NCBI GenBank assembly: GCA_003008705.1
Contig: PDUO01000055.1
Span: 2,527-66,526, forward strand
Length of the DNA stretch: 64,000 nt
Reading direction: 5' to 3'
Source: Pezicula radicicola
Lineage: Eukaryota; Ascomycota; Leotiomycetes; Helotiales; Dermateaceae
The position numbers were made by a program, and so were the translations under genes. The notes beneath the pieces are model-generated. The model had not been told where the DNA came from, did not search any database, and saw only the letters and a list, made by a program, of their open reading frames with translations. Below, piece by piece: positions 1-11,563 of this stretch (its first letter is position 1; every line of letters begins with the position of its first letter).

Positions 1-3000
1 TAATTAATTTTATTAATACTTTATTAATATAAATTTAAAAAGTTATTAGTATATTAATTAATTTAAATAATAATATATAATATTTAAAATACTTATATTT
101 TATTTAAAAAATAATATTTTATTTATCTTTTACTTTTATATAAATTCTATAATATATATTATATAGATTAAATTTTATAAAGATTTTAACTTTTTTAAGT
201 TTATTTAATATCTTATTAATAAATAATAAAAGATATCTATTCTTAATAATAATCTTATTTAAACTTTAATAGTTTATATAAAGATATAATTCTTTATTCT
301 TTTTAGAAATAAAGAAAATAAGAGCTCTTATAAAACTAGTACTTTATTAGATTTAACTCTTTATTTTACTTTTTATAAAGTAATCTCTTAGAGTAATTAG
401 TTTAATATCTAAGAGATTATATATAGGTTTATAAAGTAATTCTCTTTTAATATCTATTATATAAATATAATCTTTAAAAGAAAAGAGTTTATTTACTTCT
501 TTTTTATTAAAGATATCTTTATATTTAATATATACTAAGGGAATAATTAATAAAGACTTACTCTCTTAGAGTATACTTATTATTATAATATATATTAGAA
601 CTTTTTCTATAGTCTTTAAAAAATAATATAATATAATAATATTAATTTTATTAAAAATAAAAGAGTATTACTATTCTTAAGTTTATTAGTCTATTACTAA
701 GTTATAACTAAAGAGTTATAAGAATCTTAATATTATTTTAATACTTAGTATATTAATAATACTAAAAGAGATCTAGTATTATTATAATTATTAGATAGAG
801 TTAGTTATTTTTATATTAATTAAAGTCTTATTATAGATTTATTATTTATTTTTATTAAGTATTTTAAACTTCTTTAATTATTTTCTAGTCTTTATTAGTT
901 TTAAGTCTTTAATAATAAAGAATAAAATAATATTATATTAAGCTTTTAAATTAAGTAAGATAAAGATTATTTTCTATTCTTTTAGTATTTAAACTTCTAC
1001 TAAGATTTTTATTTTTCTATTATCTTTTTCTAGTTTATAAGAGACTTTAATAATAATTATATACTAGTACTTCTTTTTACTCTTATTAGAAAGAGATATC
1101 TTATTATTTAAATAATCCTTAATCTAGTATTCTATCTTTCTATAATTAAAATAATAATTTAAATTATTATTCTTTTTTATATTTATATCCTTCCTTTTAT
1201 TATTATCTTATAATTAATAATAGAATTACTAGTAGAAACTATTTTTAATTAGTTTTAAGATATATTTTATATTATTATTCTTTAATCTAGATATACTTTA
1301 TTTTAATTAATAATAATCTTTAGATTTATATTCTTCTCTTTCTAGTTATTTATTAATTATTATCTAAATAGTTTCTAATAACTATATACTAGTAATTAAC
1401 TAGTTATAAATAAGGGTTTAATATATTATTCTATTTTTAATAATTTTAATCTAAATCCTTAGATAAATTTTATTAAATAGATTCTCTTATAAATCTTTAA
1501 GGGTTTTTAAATTAAGATCTTCTTTAAGGTCTTCTAGATAGTATATAAAGTTATTAATATATTAATTAAAGTATTACTTTATATTATTATATTATTTACT
1601 AATAATAAACTAGTAAGTCTCTAATAGTATTATTTATTTTCTTAGAAATTTATAATACTTAGTTTAGATTATAATATTAAGTTTAACTTCTTTAGAGTTA
1701 TTCTTTTTAAATCTTATCTAAGTATCTACTAGATAATTATATAAGAATATTATTATTTAGATAATATATATATAAGGTATCTTATATTTTATTAGATTAT
1801 AATTAAAGATCTAGTTATATATTTATATATAACTAGTAAGTTTTTAAAGATTCTTCTTATAATATATATTAGAGTTTATATATCTTAGATAAGGATAGAT
1901 AATTAAAGTATTATAAATAAAACTACTTTAGTTATATCTATTTAGTTTAAGACTAAATTCTTATAAGTTAATCTTAGGAGTATAATCCTTAATAACTTAA
2001 GTTTAAGAGTTTATCTTATTATCTTATAATACTTATTTATAAATAAGGTAATATTAATAGTAGATATAAGTTATAAGAGACTAGTATTTAAAAGAGTTTC
2101 TCTAATAGATTAATAATTAATTAACTTATTTATTAAGTATTTTATTTTCTTTTTAGAGGGATTAGATTTAAACTTATAAGATAACTCTATTAATATATCT
2201 ATACTTATAAATATATCTATTAGTATTTATATTAGAGAGTATAGTTAAACTATTTATCTAGATATTTACTAGTATATTATTAAAAGGTTCTAGAGTATTA
2301 ATAGTATCTTTAAAGATTTAATTACTATTATTAATATCTTAACTATTATTATTATCTTTAATATTTAAATTAATTATAATCCTAGTACTACTAAGAGTAG
2401 ATATAATAATTTTAATAAATAGTCTTATCTTATTAGATTTTAATAAGTTATATATTAGTTTTTTACTAGTATTTTTATATCTATTAGATATTATAATAGT
2501 TTTAAGATATATAAATAATTAAGATTATTATTTAAAAGAGTTTTTAAAATATAAAACTCTAGTATTACTTTATAAGTAATAGAGATAATTACTAGTAGTT
2601 TATTAATAGTTTATAAAGTAATAAAAGTAACTAGTAATAAATAGTATTTAAATTAAAAACTAAAGAAGAAAGAAGATTATATAAAGAAAAAGTCTTTCTT
2701 TTAACTTTCTTACTCTAATTTAGAGTTAGAAGAAGTTAAAGTCTAAATACTAATTAACTCTAGTAATCTACTAGTAAAACTCTAGTAAGGTTTTAATACT
2801 AGATTAAATTATATAATAAAATAATTTCTTTTTAATTATTATAATATTTTATTATTAATAGTATTAAAACTAATTCTATATAAAGTAAATATATATTAAA
2901 TTAAAGTATAATATATAATAATTATATTATAATAATAATTAAATCTTAAAGAGTTAATAATACTAATAATCTAAAGATTATTAAATAATATAGTAATAAG

Positions 3001-3170
3001 ACTTATATTTAGTATATATAAAGATTAAATTAAACTAGATAAATTTAAATTAAAGTATAAATTTAAATATAATATATACTTATTATAGATATTAATAATA
3101 TTAAAGAAAGAAGAAGAGAAAATTATAAGAGAAATTTTTTTTTATATATATACTACTTATACTTAGTAGG
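1..3170. repeat. AT-rich gene-free tract, probably a RIP-degraded transposon
   Basis: Almost pure A/T with TpA everywhere, very few CpG or CpA, and no open frame of note on either strand. The edge is abrupt: normal base composition resumes near 3170-3240. Such tracts in Pezizomycotina are usually transposons mutated by repeat-induced point mutation. That identity is inferred, since no element family can be read from the sequence. Confidence 0.75.
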
Positions 3171-4400
3171 GGACTAGCTAAGTTAGACTAGTCCGGAATA
3201 TTATATAACTAAAAATTATTAAAAATCAGACCTCGCTTAGTTAGGCCCACGGGTACATTCGTTCGACACTATCGGAGTAAAGTTCGACACTTGCCGAGCT
3301 AGGACCCGTAGAAGTGGCTCGCTACCTACAACTCGCCTCGCTTGCTTCCTCGGCAGACGCTCGGGTGTCAACCAATTAGAATAACCCGCGATCTTCTCAG
3401 CGGAACCCGCCATCTTCTCGGGCCCCGCATTCTTCAACTTGGCCCTTGTAAGAGCAAGTCTAGGTACAGAACGTGACTTGAAAGTTCTTCACTCGAAGCA
3501 CGACTGAGTTGCTGGGTTCGGATAAAAATGCCGATTCACGTCTGCGCAGAGGGATCAGGTCGTATCATCGATCGATCAATAATAACGTTAGATTAGATCA
3601 AATTAAACTTCTTCGCCTATATCCTTCCTTCCTTCCTCTCTTTCCCTCCTCATTGTCGTCTTTTAATTAAAAGTTTCATTTTATTGTCTTCGTCACTCTC
3701 TTTGTGTTTGTCTTCTCCGCAACTCCTCTCGATTGGTTGTTGGTTGTTAGTCTTTGCTTTCGTACAGAAATGCGTTACAGGGCTATGGAATCTTTGGTCT
3801 TTGTTTAGGGCAGATTGAATTTTCTGGGTGTAGATAGGGGCTTTGCCGATCTTGTACGGTTAATAGTGGTATGGTACTAAAGTTTGTCAACACTGCACGC
3901 ATCTCCACTCTCTCAACAAAGATACCAAACATATCAAATTTTGAAACCTCTACCCATTATAATATCATGTCGATTAAACTCGAAATGGAGAATATTGCGA
4001 AGACTATTGGGTGTTAGATCCGCTGCACAACTAGTGAGGATTATCTCGAGTTCGCCGAGAAGGTTCAAAGGCAGGAATATCTCCTCTTTTTAATCCCAAT
4101 TAGAAAAACCATTATCCTAAGATTTTTAAATAAACAGTCTAAGTGGGGTTTCTATTGTACTTATTGTCTCTATTATACTGTACAAATTCGTTGAGCCAAG
4201 CTCAGCTAGGGGGAATGACCTACCTTTCAGGTCAACCTCTAATAAAACAGTTTTGAATCTCCAGCAACGGGGTATTGTTTTTTTCACTTCTCTCAAGTCC
4301 AGTGGGGACATCAGTCAAGCTGCCAATTTCCTTACCCCACTACTTTCTCAGTGTCAATCATCTCCTCAGTCTTTTCTTCGAGTTTCCCTTCTACTGTGAA
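3171..4400. other. Non-coding stretch between AT-rich tract and MFS gene
   Basis: No convincing gene. It contains a pyrimidine-rich run near 3622-3670 (CTTCCTTCC repeats) that resembles a fungal promoter or 5' leader, but no credible coding exon follows. A gene may have lost its body here. The part next to 4400 is probably the 3' region of the MFS gene. Confidence 0.5.
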
Positions 4401-6533
4401 TCAAGTCGAGTTGTGCGCTTCCCCCTCGGTATCGGCCTCTGCCTTTGCCTTCGGCACTTCTTCCACGCTTGAATTGCCATCGCCCTTGCCCTCCTCAGCA
4501 GCCCGCTCACCGTCAGGGTTCTTGGGCGGGTTCTCCCCCTTGACGGTGCGCCACTCCATGGCAAGAGCGCCCAGGAGAGCGAGGCAGGCCACGATGAGAC
4601 CGATTCGGAAGACTACGCGTAGCGAGTTGTTATAGGCCACTAGCGCAGCGGCGTGATACTGGGCGGGTATGACGTTGAGGAAATTGGTGGCGCCCATGCT
4701 CTGGATCAGTTTGGCACTGACGCCCGGGATGCCGGCGAGGCGTTTGATCAGCTGGTTGTCGAGCACATTCAGGGAAACCGAGGTGAAGATGGCACCAAAG
4801 AGTTGCAGACCGAAGAACATAAGTGACGCGCCGATGGGCACGTCCTTGAGCGAAAGCACTGTCTGCGCCGCTAGATTAGGCGCCTGAGCGGAAGCACCGA
4901 AACCAATGCCGTATAAGATCTGGAAGCCGATCCACTTGCCCTCTGTGGTGTCGACCTGGAGAGTCGTGAGCAAGCCGGCGCCGATCGATGACAGGCAGAC
5001 GCCAACAATCAAAAAGGGTGTGTAATAGCCGAGACGACCGACTATCAGGCCGGTAGAGATACCCCCCAAGACCACGGACAAAAGCATAGGAAGGAGGTGG
5101 ATGCCACTCGTGATGGCCGAGACACTGTCAATGGCCTGGAACCAGATGGGAAGGTAGTATACTGGTGTTCTGGCATCAGTCCTGGACCATGTTCTTTGTT
5201 TCAAATACAGCAGGACTGGACTTACCAAAAATATTCAGGTGCGCGCCGAGACAAGCACTCACCCAGAAGCCGGCAAAAATGCTGCGCTGGATGAAGATGC
5301 GCGGTGGCAGCGTAGCCTGGTCCGGCTTCCAAACCTGAATCAAGGCAAAGGCGATAAGCAGCGCAAAGGCGAGCGTCAGCAACGCGACAATACGTCCCTC
5401 GCTCCACTAAAGACTGTCAGCTACTGACCCATGGCCGAGAGAGAACAAAGGGGGCGAAGCGCCGTAGAAGAATCGTCAGGTGCGAAACTCACAGCATACG
5501 TGGTCCCACCCCATTGTAGAGCCAGGCATAGGCAGACGACTCCGGGAAGGAGGGTAAGCAGGCCCAGGGCGTTGAGCTGCTGCAACTTATCTTTGAAAGG
5601 AATCTTCGTTTCGGGACGGTCGGGGATATGGAGCAAGAAGAAAACCAACAACATGACTACACCTCCGATGGGAAGGTTCATGTAAAAGCACCATCTCCAG
5701 GTGACGTTGGAGGTAAAGGCGCCACCGATCAGAGGGCCGCAGATTGAAGAAATACCAAACACGGCGCCAAAGAAACCCTGGTACTTAGGCCGCTTCGCCA
5801 GCGGAACCGCATAGACAATGACGACCAGCTAAGGTAGTATAGTGTCAGCAAATGGATTCCAAACAAGATGGCACAGATTAGACACAGAAAAGGGGTGGTG
5901 TCGAAGCGTGGTAGAGAGGGAGATATGTTCCAACAAGAAGGAGCGGGAAAAGAGAAAGAAAAAGAAACAAGGCGGGGGAATCAAAGGAAATGGGGCCATA
6001 CGCAACCAGCTTGAACGCCTCCAGATCCCAGGCCAGCCAAAGCTCTACCGATGATGAAAGCGATCGAGCTCGGGGCCGCGCCGCAGAGGGCTGAGCCGAC
6101 CTCGAAGAAGAGGATGGATGCCAGAAAGGTAGCTTTGATACTGAAGTAGGCGTATATCTTTCCAAACACCAACTGGAAGGCGCAGCTGGTAAGCAGGTAG
6201 GCGGTGGCATACCAGCCAATATCGTCGGTTGAGTGGAATTCGTCGGTGATTTGGGGGATGGCGGTTGAGACAATGAGGCGGTCCTGCCATTCGGGGGCTC
6301 TGGTCAGTTTTGCTCTTCGATTTGGACTTGGACGAGGGTAGGGGAAAGGTAGAAGGGAAGGGATGACAACAACAACAACAACGCACTAGAGATATTAGGA
6401 ACATGCCGATAAAGATGGATCCCATGACCAAGGCAAGCTTCAGACCCGTCGGGTAGGCGATGTTGTCGTCGTCTTGGGCATCTTGTTCTTGTTGGAGCTC
6501 CTTGGAGTTGGCGTTGGCGTTGTCGTTGGCCAT
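4401..6533 (-). CDS. MFS multidrug exporter, DHA2 (14-helix) type
   Basis: Predicted plasma-membrane proton antiporter exporting toxins or metabolites. Five exons (6533-6387, 6283-6002, 5828-5493, 5406-5226, 5161-4401) join in frame to about 568 residues, usual for DHA2 pumps. Visible marks: [16 protein letters not shown] after helix 1 (the family's D-x-I-V-x-x-A-x-P motif), [10 protein letters not shown], the [10 protein letters not shown] loop, the antiporter-type stretch [14 protein letters not shown], and [16 protein letters not shown]. The tail is long, acidic and cytosolic ([16 protein letters not shown]). The ATG at 6533 is used because the longer frame upstream starts with TTG. All four introns are GT-AG. 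It is transcribed divergently from the Zn2Cys6 factor at 7130, a common pump-plus-regulator arrangement. Substrate unknown. Confidence 0.9.
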
Positions 6534-7129
6534 GATATCCTCGTCGCTAATTGGCGGCGCGATGTCGTCCTGCTGTGGTTGGGTTTCCTTCGCTTGAGAG
6601 AAGAGGTTGAGGAGCGTAGCGCTTCTCAACCGGAGAGCCCGAAGCAAGGAAAGTTGCGCACAAGCAAGACACGGACGGAGGTTCAGTTCGGTTCAGTTTA
6701 GTTGAATTCAATTTAGTTCTTCAATTAGGAATAAGAGAATACTAAGAGAAGAAAGGCTTGGTTGGAGATAATAAATAAGGACGTGAGGTTATATGCGTCC
6801 TAGATGAAATTCATTGTGCGTGCGATGCTCGAGATGGAGAGGAGAAAGATAGAGGGTAGGACAAAATAAAGGTAAAGTAAAGAAGAAGAATGCTTTATAG
6901 CCACTTCATCTATACAAAAGACAAACAATACCCATTATACGCCAATCACGTGCTGCTCGGACGGTCAGAACCTGAGGGGGGACGACGCCCCGAAAGCGAG
7001 GGATGCTGCACGTGATTCCAGAATGATACCGGAAGGGGGTTGGGCTCGGATAGTCGGACGGTCGGACATGACGAAGTAGATGAGGTCCTATCTCACTACG
7101 AAATTTATGTAGAAAAAGTACGGTTCCAT
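6534..7129. promoter_or_regulatory. Divergent promoter with TCGGA repeats
   Basis: Shared upstream region of the MFS pump and the Zn2Cys6 gene. TCGGA occurs at 7047, 7055 and 7063, an exact 8-bp period, and again as TCGGACGG at 6957. CGG triplets are the half-sites read by Zn2Cys6 proteins, so the adjacent regulator may bind here (inference). Two CACGTG-like cores (near 6947 and 7009) are also present. Confidence 0.5.
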
Positions 7130-9834
7130 ATGTTCGCAATCATGTCCGACCAGAACAACGACGCCGCCAGCGAAGGTCCTCAGAAGCCTCCCCTCCCGCC
7201 AAGTCGGCGGAGAGACAAACCGCAGGTGTCGTGTGAGCTATGCCGACAGAAAAAGTGAGTGTCTCCTGGCCCGGACGGTGGTGGTGGTGGTATCATAGGG
7301 GTATCATAGGGAGTTGGTTTTATAGCGCACATAACCTCGTACCTTATTGAGATATCGTGTATCGTGCAGATTGAAATGCGATCGCGTGAAACCTTGCGCA
7401 ACCTGCACCAAACGAGGCCAGCCGGAATCATGTAACTACATCAAGCAAGATCATCTGACAACAGCACGTGCCCGATCAGCGTCAGTGAGGCCACCACAAG
7501 CACAAGCGACGCCGAAGAATGTTCAAGAGAGAATCCGCCACTTGGAGGAGATGGTCCTCACTCTAATGAATAGTCAAAAGCAAGCTGCTGCTCTCTCCGC
7601 CTCCGCCTCACCCTCACCCTCAGCCTCAGCAGAAGAAAGATCATCGTCCTCTTACGCAACAACCACGCCCCGAGGCCCGATGCAAGATGGCGGATTCACT
7701 CCCTCCCCAGCGCCGCCGCCGTCGTCCGAGAACCAGATAGACCCTGGCATCCCAGATGCCTCCTGGGGGAAGTTCACCAAGGCAAAAGACAAAGGTCAAG
7801 TGAACTTTGTGGGCAGTGATCATTGGGAGGCCATTTTAGAAGATATCTCAGAGTTGAAAATTGACTTGGAGAATACGGATACGTCCGAGATGGTGGATTT
7901 CAAACCCCAGATCTTGTTCGGGGTCAATAACCATGCGGCGAGGTCTCAAATCATGTCCTCGCTCCCTCCAAGGCCATTTTGCGACAAGCTGGTCTCCTGT
8001 TGGTTCAGGGTCATGGAATTGCCTTCCCGTGAGTTCATTGCCCGCCCACAACAGACTTCTGGTAGAGAGTATTGAATCGAGTATAGTGGTCATCCATGCA
8101 CCAACCTTTATGAGAGAGGCAAGCTGTCCCACCAATTCAAATCATGGGAACGAACGGCTAAACTGTCGCAGTACGACCAGATGTGGAGGGATCCCGACGG
8201 CACTCCGCTCATGTGGTTTGGCCTCCTTTTCTCCATTCTCGGTCTTGCGTGTCGTTTCTATGTCATGTCCGGAGACGAGTTACACACGATGCCAGAACCA
8301 TTCACATCGATTTCCGAAATGGCCAATCACTACCGAGATAGAACGGCACAATGTCTGGTCGAGGTGAATTATCTCAAACCTGTGCGATACACGGTTGATA
8401 CCCTGTGCTTCTACTACCTACTCGACATCTTTCAGGCCAGAGATTCCGAGTTCGGTGCTTACGTGGTCTTTGGAATGATCGTTCGGGTAGCCATGCGATT
8501 GGGTTATCATCGCGATGCAAGCCACTATCCTAGTATATCGCTCTTTGATGGCGAGATGCGGAGGAGAACTTGGACCATGATCTTTCAATTTGATCTTGTT
8601 ACTTCGGCTCTAGTTGGACTTCCAAGAATGATTCGCGAGGGAGACACAGACACAGCTGAGCCGAAGAACTTACTAGACGCTGATTTCCACGAAGACATGA
8701 CTGAGCTTCCGCGCCCGCGTCCAAGCACAGATGTGACCCCAGTTGCATATGCCATATTCAAAACCCGTCTTTTTCGGCAGCTTGGATTAATTGCGGATCA
8801 GATCAATGCCACCCGTCCTTCTCCCTATCAGGACGTGATGCGTCTGGACTCTGAACTGACGGCAACCCATGCGACCCTTCCTCCGTATCTGGCCATGCGA
8901 CCTCTAAGTCTTTCCCTTACCGACCGTGCAGATCTGATACTTCGCAGATTCGCGCTTGAAGAGTGCTTCCAGAAGAGCCGCTGCGTGTTGCATCGAAAGT
9001 ATCTCATTCCAGGGCAGTCGAATCCCCAATACCGATACTCGAGAACTGCCTCGATCGATGCAGCAATGAAGCTTTTAGATGTACAATATATGATGCACGA
9101 GGCTAGTCAGCCTGGCGGCAAGTTATACCCCGAACGGTGGAGAATGAGTGCTCTGATTAGTCAGGACTTTGTTCTTGCTGCCATGATCCTGTGCCTTGAT
9201 CTTGACTGGGAGACGAGATTTGAAAAGACGCATGAAGACGAGGTTGAAAGAATATGGCCGAGAGATACAAGACTACAGAAACTGAAGAACAGCTCTGAAA
9301 TTTGGTCTGAAGCAAGTAGAAAATCGAATAAAGCGGCAAAAGCAGCAGAGGCTTTAAGGGTAATGTTAAAGAGACTCGAAACTGGTAATTTGAAAATAGC
9401 ACAAGAGAGGCCAGTTAGGCCAGCGGACTCAATGCAGGAGGTAAAATCAGCTAGTGCTTCTGGTACGCTACTTTGACATGCATCTTCACCCTAAATAATT
9501 TTTCCTTTTGATTAATAATGTTCTAGATGCCACGCCGTCACCTCAACTCTACTCTACTCTACCACGCTTCGACACGGCTGAAGGCTTGGATTCTAGTACC
9601 CAATACTTTCCGGGATCATCGACAACAGATTTGGTCTCTAGTATGATGGATATAGACACAAATTTTGACTGGGTGAGTTTCTCCTTCGTCTAAAATTGGT
9701 TTGAGCACCCTCCATTCTATGTGTATCTGTCCTGACAAGTTTTGGAAAAGGGACTCTGGGATAACCTTTTCCAGGCGGTGCCAACGAATACTATGCCAAC
9801 TGGCCTGCAAGACTTTGGTTCATTTACCTTTTAG
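7130..9834 (+). CDS. Zn2Cys6 transcription factor with fungal-specific domain
   Basis: Nuclear regulator of about 778 residues. Exons: 7130-7254, 7370-8028, 8087-8118, 8172-9462, 9527-9672 and 9751-9834, and all phases close. The Cys6 cluster spans intron 1 (CELCRQKK then LKCDRVKPCATC), followed by a linker and a coiled-coil start (NVQERIRHLEEMVLTLM). The middle is the Fungal_trans domain (HAPTFMRE, RLGYHRDASHYP, MRRRTWTMIFQFD). The C-terminus is acidic and ends LWDNLFQAV, typical of an activation tail. The intron at 8119-8171 begins with GC rather than GT; without it the conserved PTFMRE-YDQMW stretch is out of frame. ATG 7130 or ATG 7142 may be used. It lies divergent to the MFS exporter, which it probably controls. 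Confidence 0.9.
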
Positions 9835-10502
9835 TGATGGACTTGTTTAATAGCGGGTGGCTTTGACCGAGTTCCTTGTCGTCGAAGCGAACACGGAGGG
9901 TACTGTAGCTTCTTGCTGGGAGGGGTCTTACAACTTGTATGATAGTAGGAGTGTTATATTAGTAAGCATGGATATCATTGATATTATCCATTCGAAGAGG
10001 GCGAAGCACGGTGTATGCACGTCTTACTCTCCTCTTAGTCTTTGAGAATCGGGGATGGTTTTCAGAGGGTATAACCCTAGATAAGCTTTATCTTATCTAT
10101 TAAGATCTATTTATAGTTACTAGATATATAAGCTCTTAGAAGAAATTATATATTCTTAAGTAAATAAATAATAAATTTATTTAAAGAACTTATAATATTC
10201 TAAGTATTTAATTAGTTTATATTAATCTTTTACTTAAAGTTTATATTCTTTTAACTTCATAAGTATTCTTAGTTTATAACTACTTAAGAGTTAATATAAT
10301 TTAACTTAGAGGTATTATTTTTAATTATTAGCCTTTAGGATAATATAAGACTTATAGAGATAATAGAGAATATAATAAGACTAGAGAAAGGCTAGGATAA
10401 GAACCTTAATAAGAATAGACCCTTGCTAAAATGTCTCTTACTAGAAAGTACCCTAGTTAGTTGCGTCTAGACTAATCTACGCGTAGGATTTCTAGTCTCT
10501 CA
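9835..10502. other. Gene-free stretch, AT-rich from about 10050
   Basis: 3' flank of the regulator, then an AT-rich tract (about 10070-10440) of the same character as the left end of the window. No coding signal seen. Confidence 0.6.
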
Positions 10503-10769
10503 CTAAGAAACCACGCCGGCATAAGAGGTAGGACAGCCGTTAGGCGACATTCTAAGGAGGTAACTCACGAGAGCCTTCTCTTCTTGTGGGCTAAGGTATT
10601 GTTGCTTAGCAGCTCGTTGTTGAATTGAAACACGTCCATGATTGCGATGCCGCAACGTTGATGTGGGAACTCTGCTTAGTTCAGAAAGAGTCGTGTAGGT
10701 ATTATTCTCTGGAGAATGGCTAAAACTATGGAGAACAGCTGTTGCTGCATCTATGTGAGCTGCCGTCAT
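10503..10769 (-). pseudogene. Pogo/Tc1-type transposase N-terminal fragment
   Basis: An 88-residue remnant resembling the N-terminal helix-turn-helix region of pogo/Fot1-like transposases. It has a first helix-turn-helix with STLRHRNHGR, then the linker QQYLSPQEEKALVSYLL that opens the CENP-B-type DNA-binding domain. The DDE catalytic domain is absent, so this is a dead fragment. A PIF1-helicase fragment lies just downstream. Confidence 0.65.
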
Positions 10770-10929
10770 GACTTTAAGTTGCTGAATATAAAGTATTCAA
10801 GTTCTTACGATCCTATTAGCATTTGAATGCGCTGTCTTTACTTCTGTCGAGAGGAGGTTCGTATGCATAACCACTGGCGCCTCTGCGGCTGCAAAACTAC
10901 TTATCCTCAAAATCAAGTCTACGCATACA

Positions 10930-11388
10930 GGCCAAGGCGCAGAGGGGGCAAACGATGACGAGGCAGATGGATTGGACCCTCAGCATTGCATCTGTTTAGG
11001 GGCGAGGGTTATGTTAACAGACAATATCTGGGTTAAGAATGGCTTTGTGAAAGGGTCTATGGCAATAGTGAAGGATATGGTCTGGAATGAGTGTTAAGAT
11101 CCTACTAAAGATATGCCGACTGCGATTATGGTAGAAGTCGATGATTACGACGGGCCCAAGTTCCCCGGCACCAACTACATTCCCATCTACACTGTCACCA
11201 GGCAATTCGAATACAAAAAACGGGACTGTTCGCGCACCAACTTTCCTTTGCGCCCTGCCTATGCTATCACGGTACACAAAGCACAAGGATTGACGTTGAA
11301 ACAAGTCGTGCCCCAGGGTTGTCATATGTTGCCATATCTCAGGTCAAGAGACTGTCCTCTATCATGTTTGGGAGTCCCTTCGGTCTGA
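10930..11388 (+). pseudogene. PIF1-like helicase C-terminal fragment
   Basis: One reading frame gives ARVMLTDNIWVKNGFVKGS, then a stop (TAA at 11095), then PTAIMVEVDDYDGPKFPG and FPLRPAYAITVHKAQGLTL. These match the C-terminal blocks of PIF1-family helicases, including the last helicase motif with VHKAQG. The N-terminal Walker part is missing. The stop is one C-to-T change from CAA. Such fragments often come from Helitrons or from the PIF1-like families expanded in fungi; the Rep part that would show Helitron origin is not seen. Confidence 0.7.
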
Positions 11389-11563
11389 GTCGATTCGCAA
11401 CCAAAGAGAGCTCGAATATGAAGGATAGGACAAGGGATTGGGATCTGCGTACACTCCAGTACTTGTAAATTATCAGATCGATGTATCATACCAAATTTAG
11501 TAAACTATGAAATAACGATGCAAAGGGAATTTTTATGTCGATTAGTAAGCTTGCGCTGGCAAC

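Noticed and set aside
8119..8171. Frame break in the first Zn2Cys6 gene after PTFMRE
   Set aside because: Explained by a GC-AG intron; both flanks then read through the Fungal_trans domain.
11014..11325. Minus-strand frame over the helicase fragment
   Set aside because: It is a shadow of the plus-strand PIF1 remnant, which carries the family motifs.
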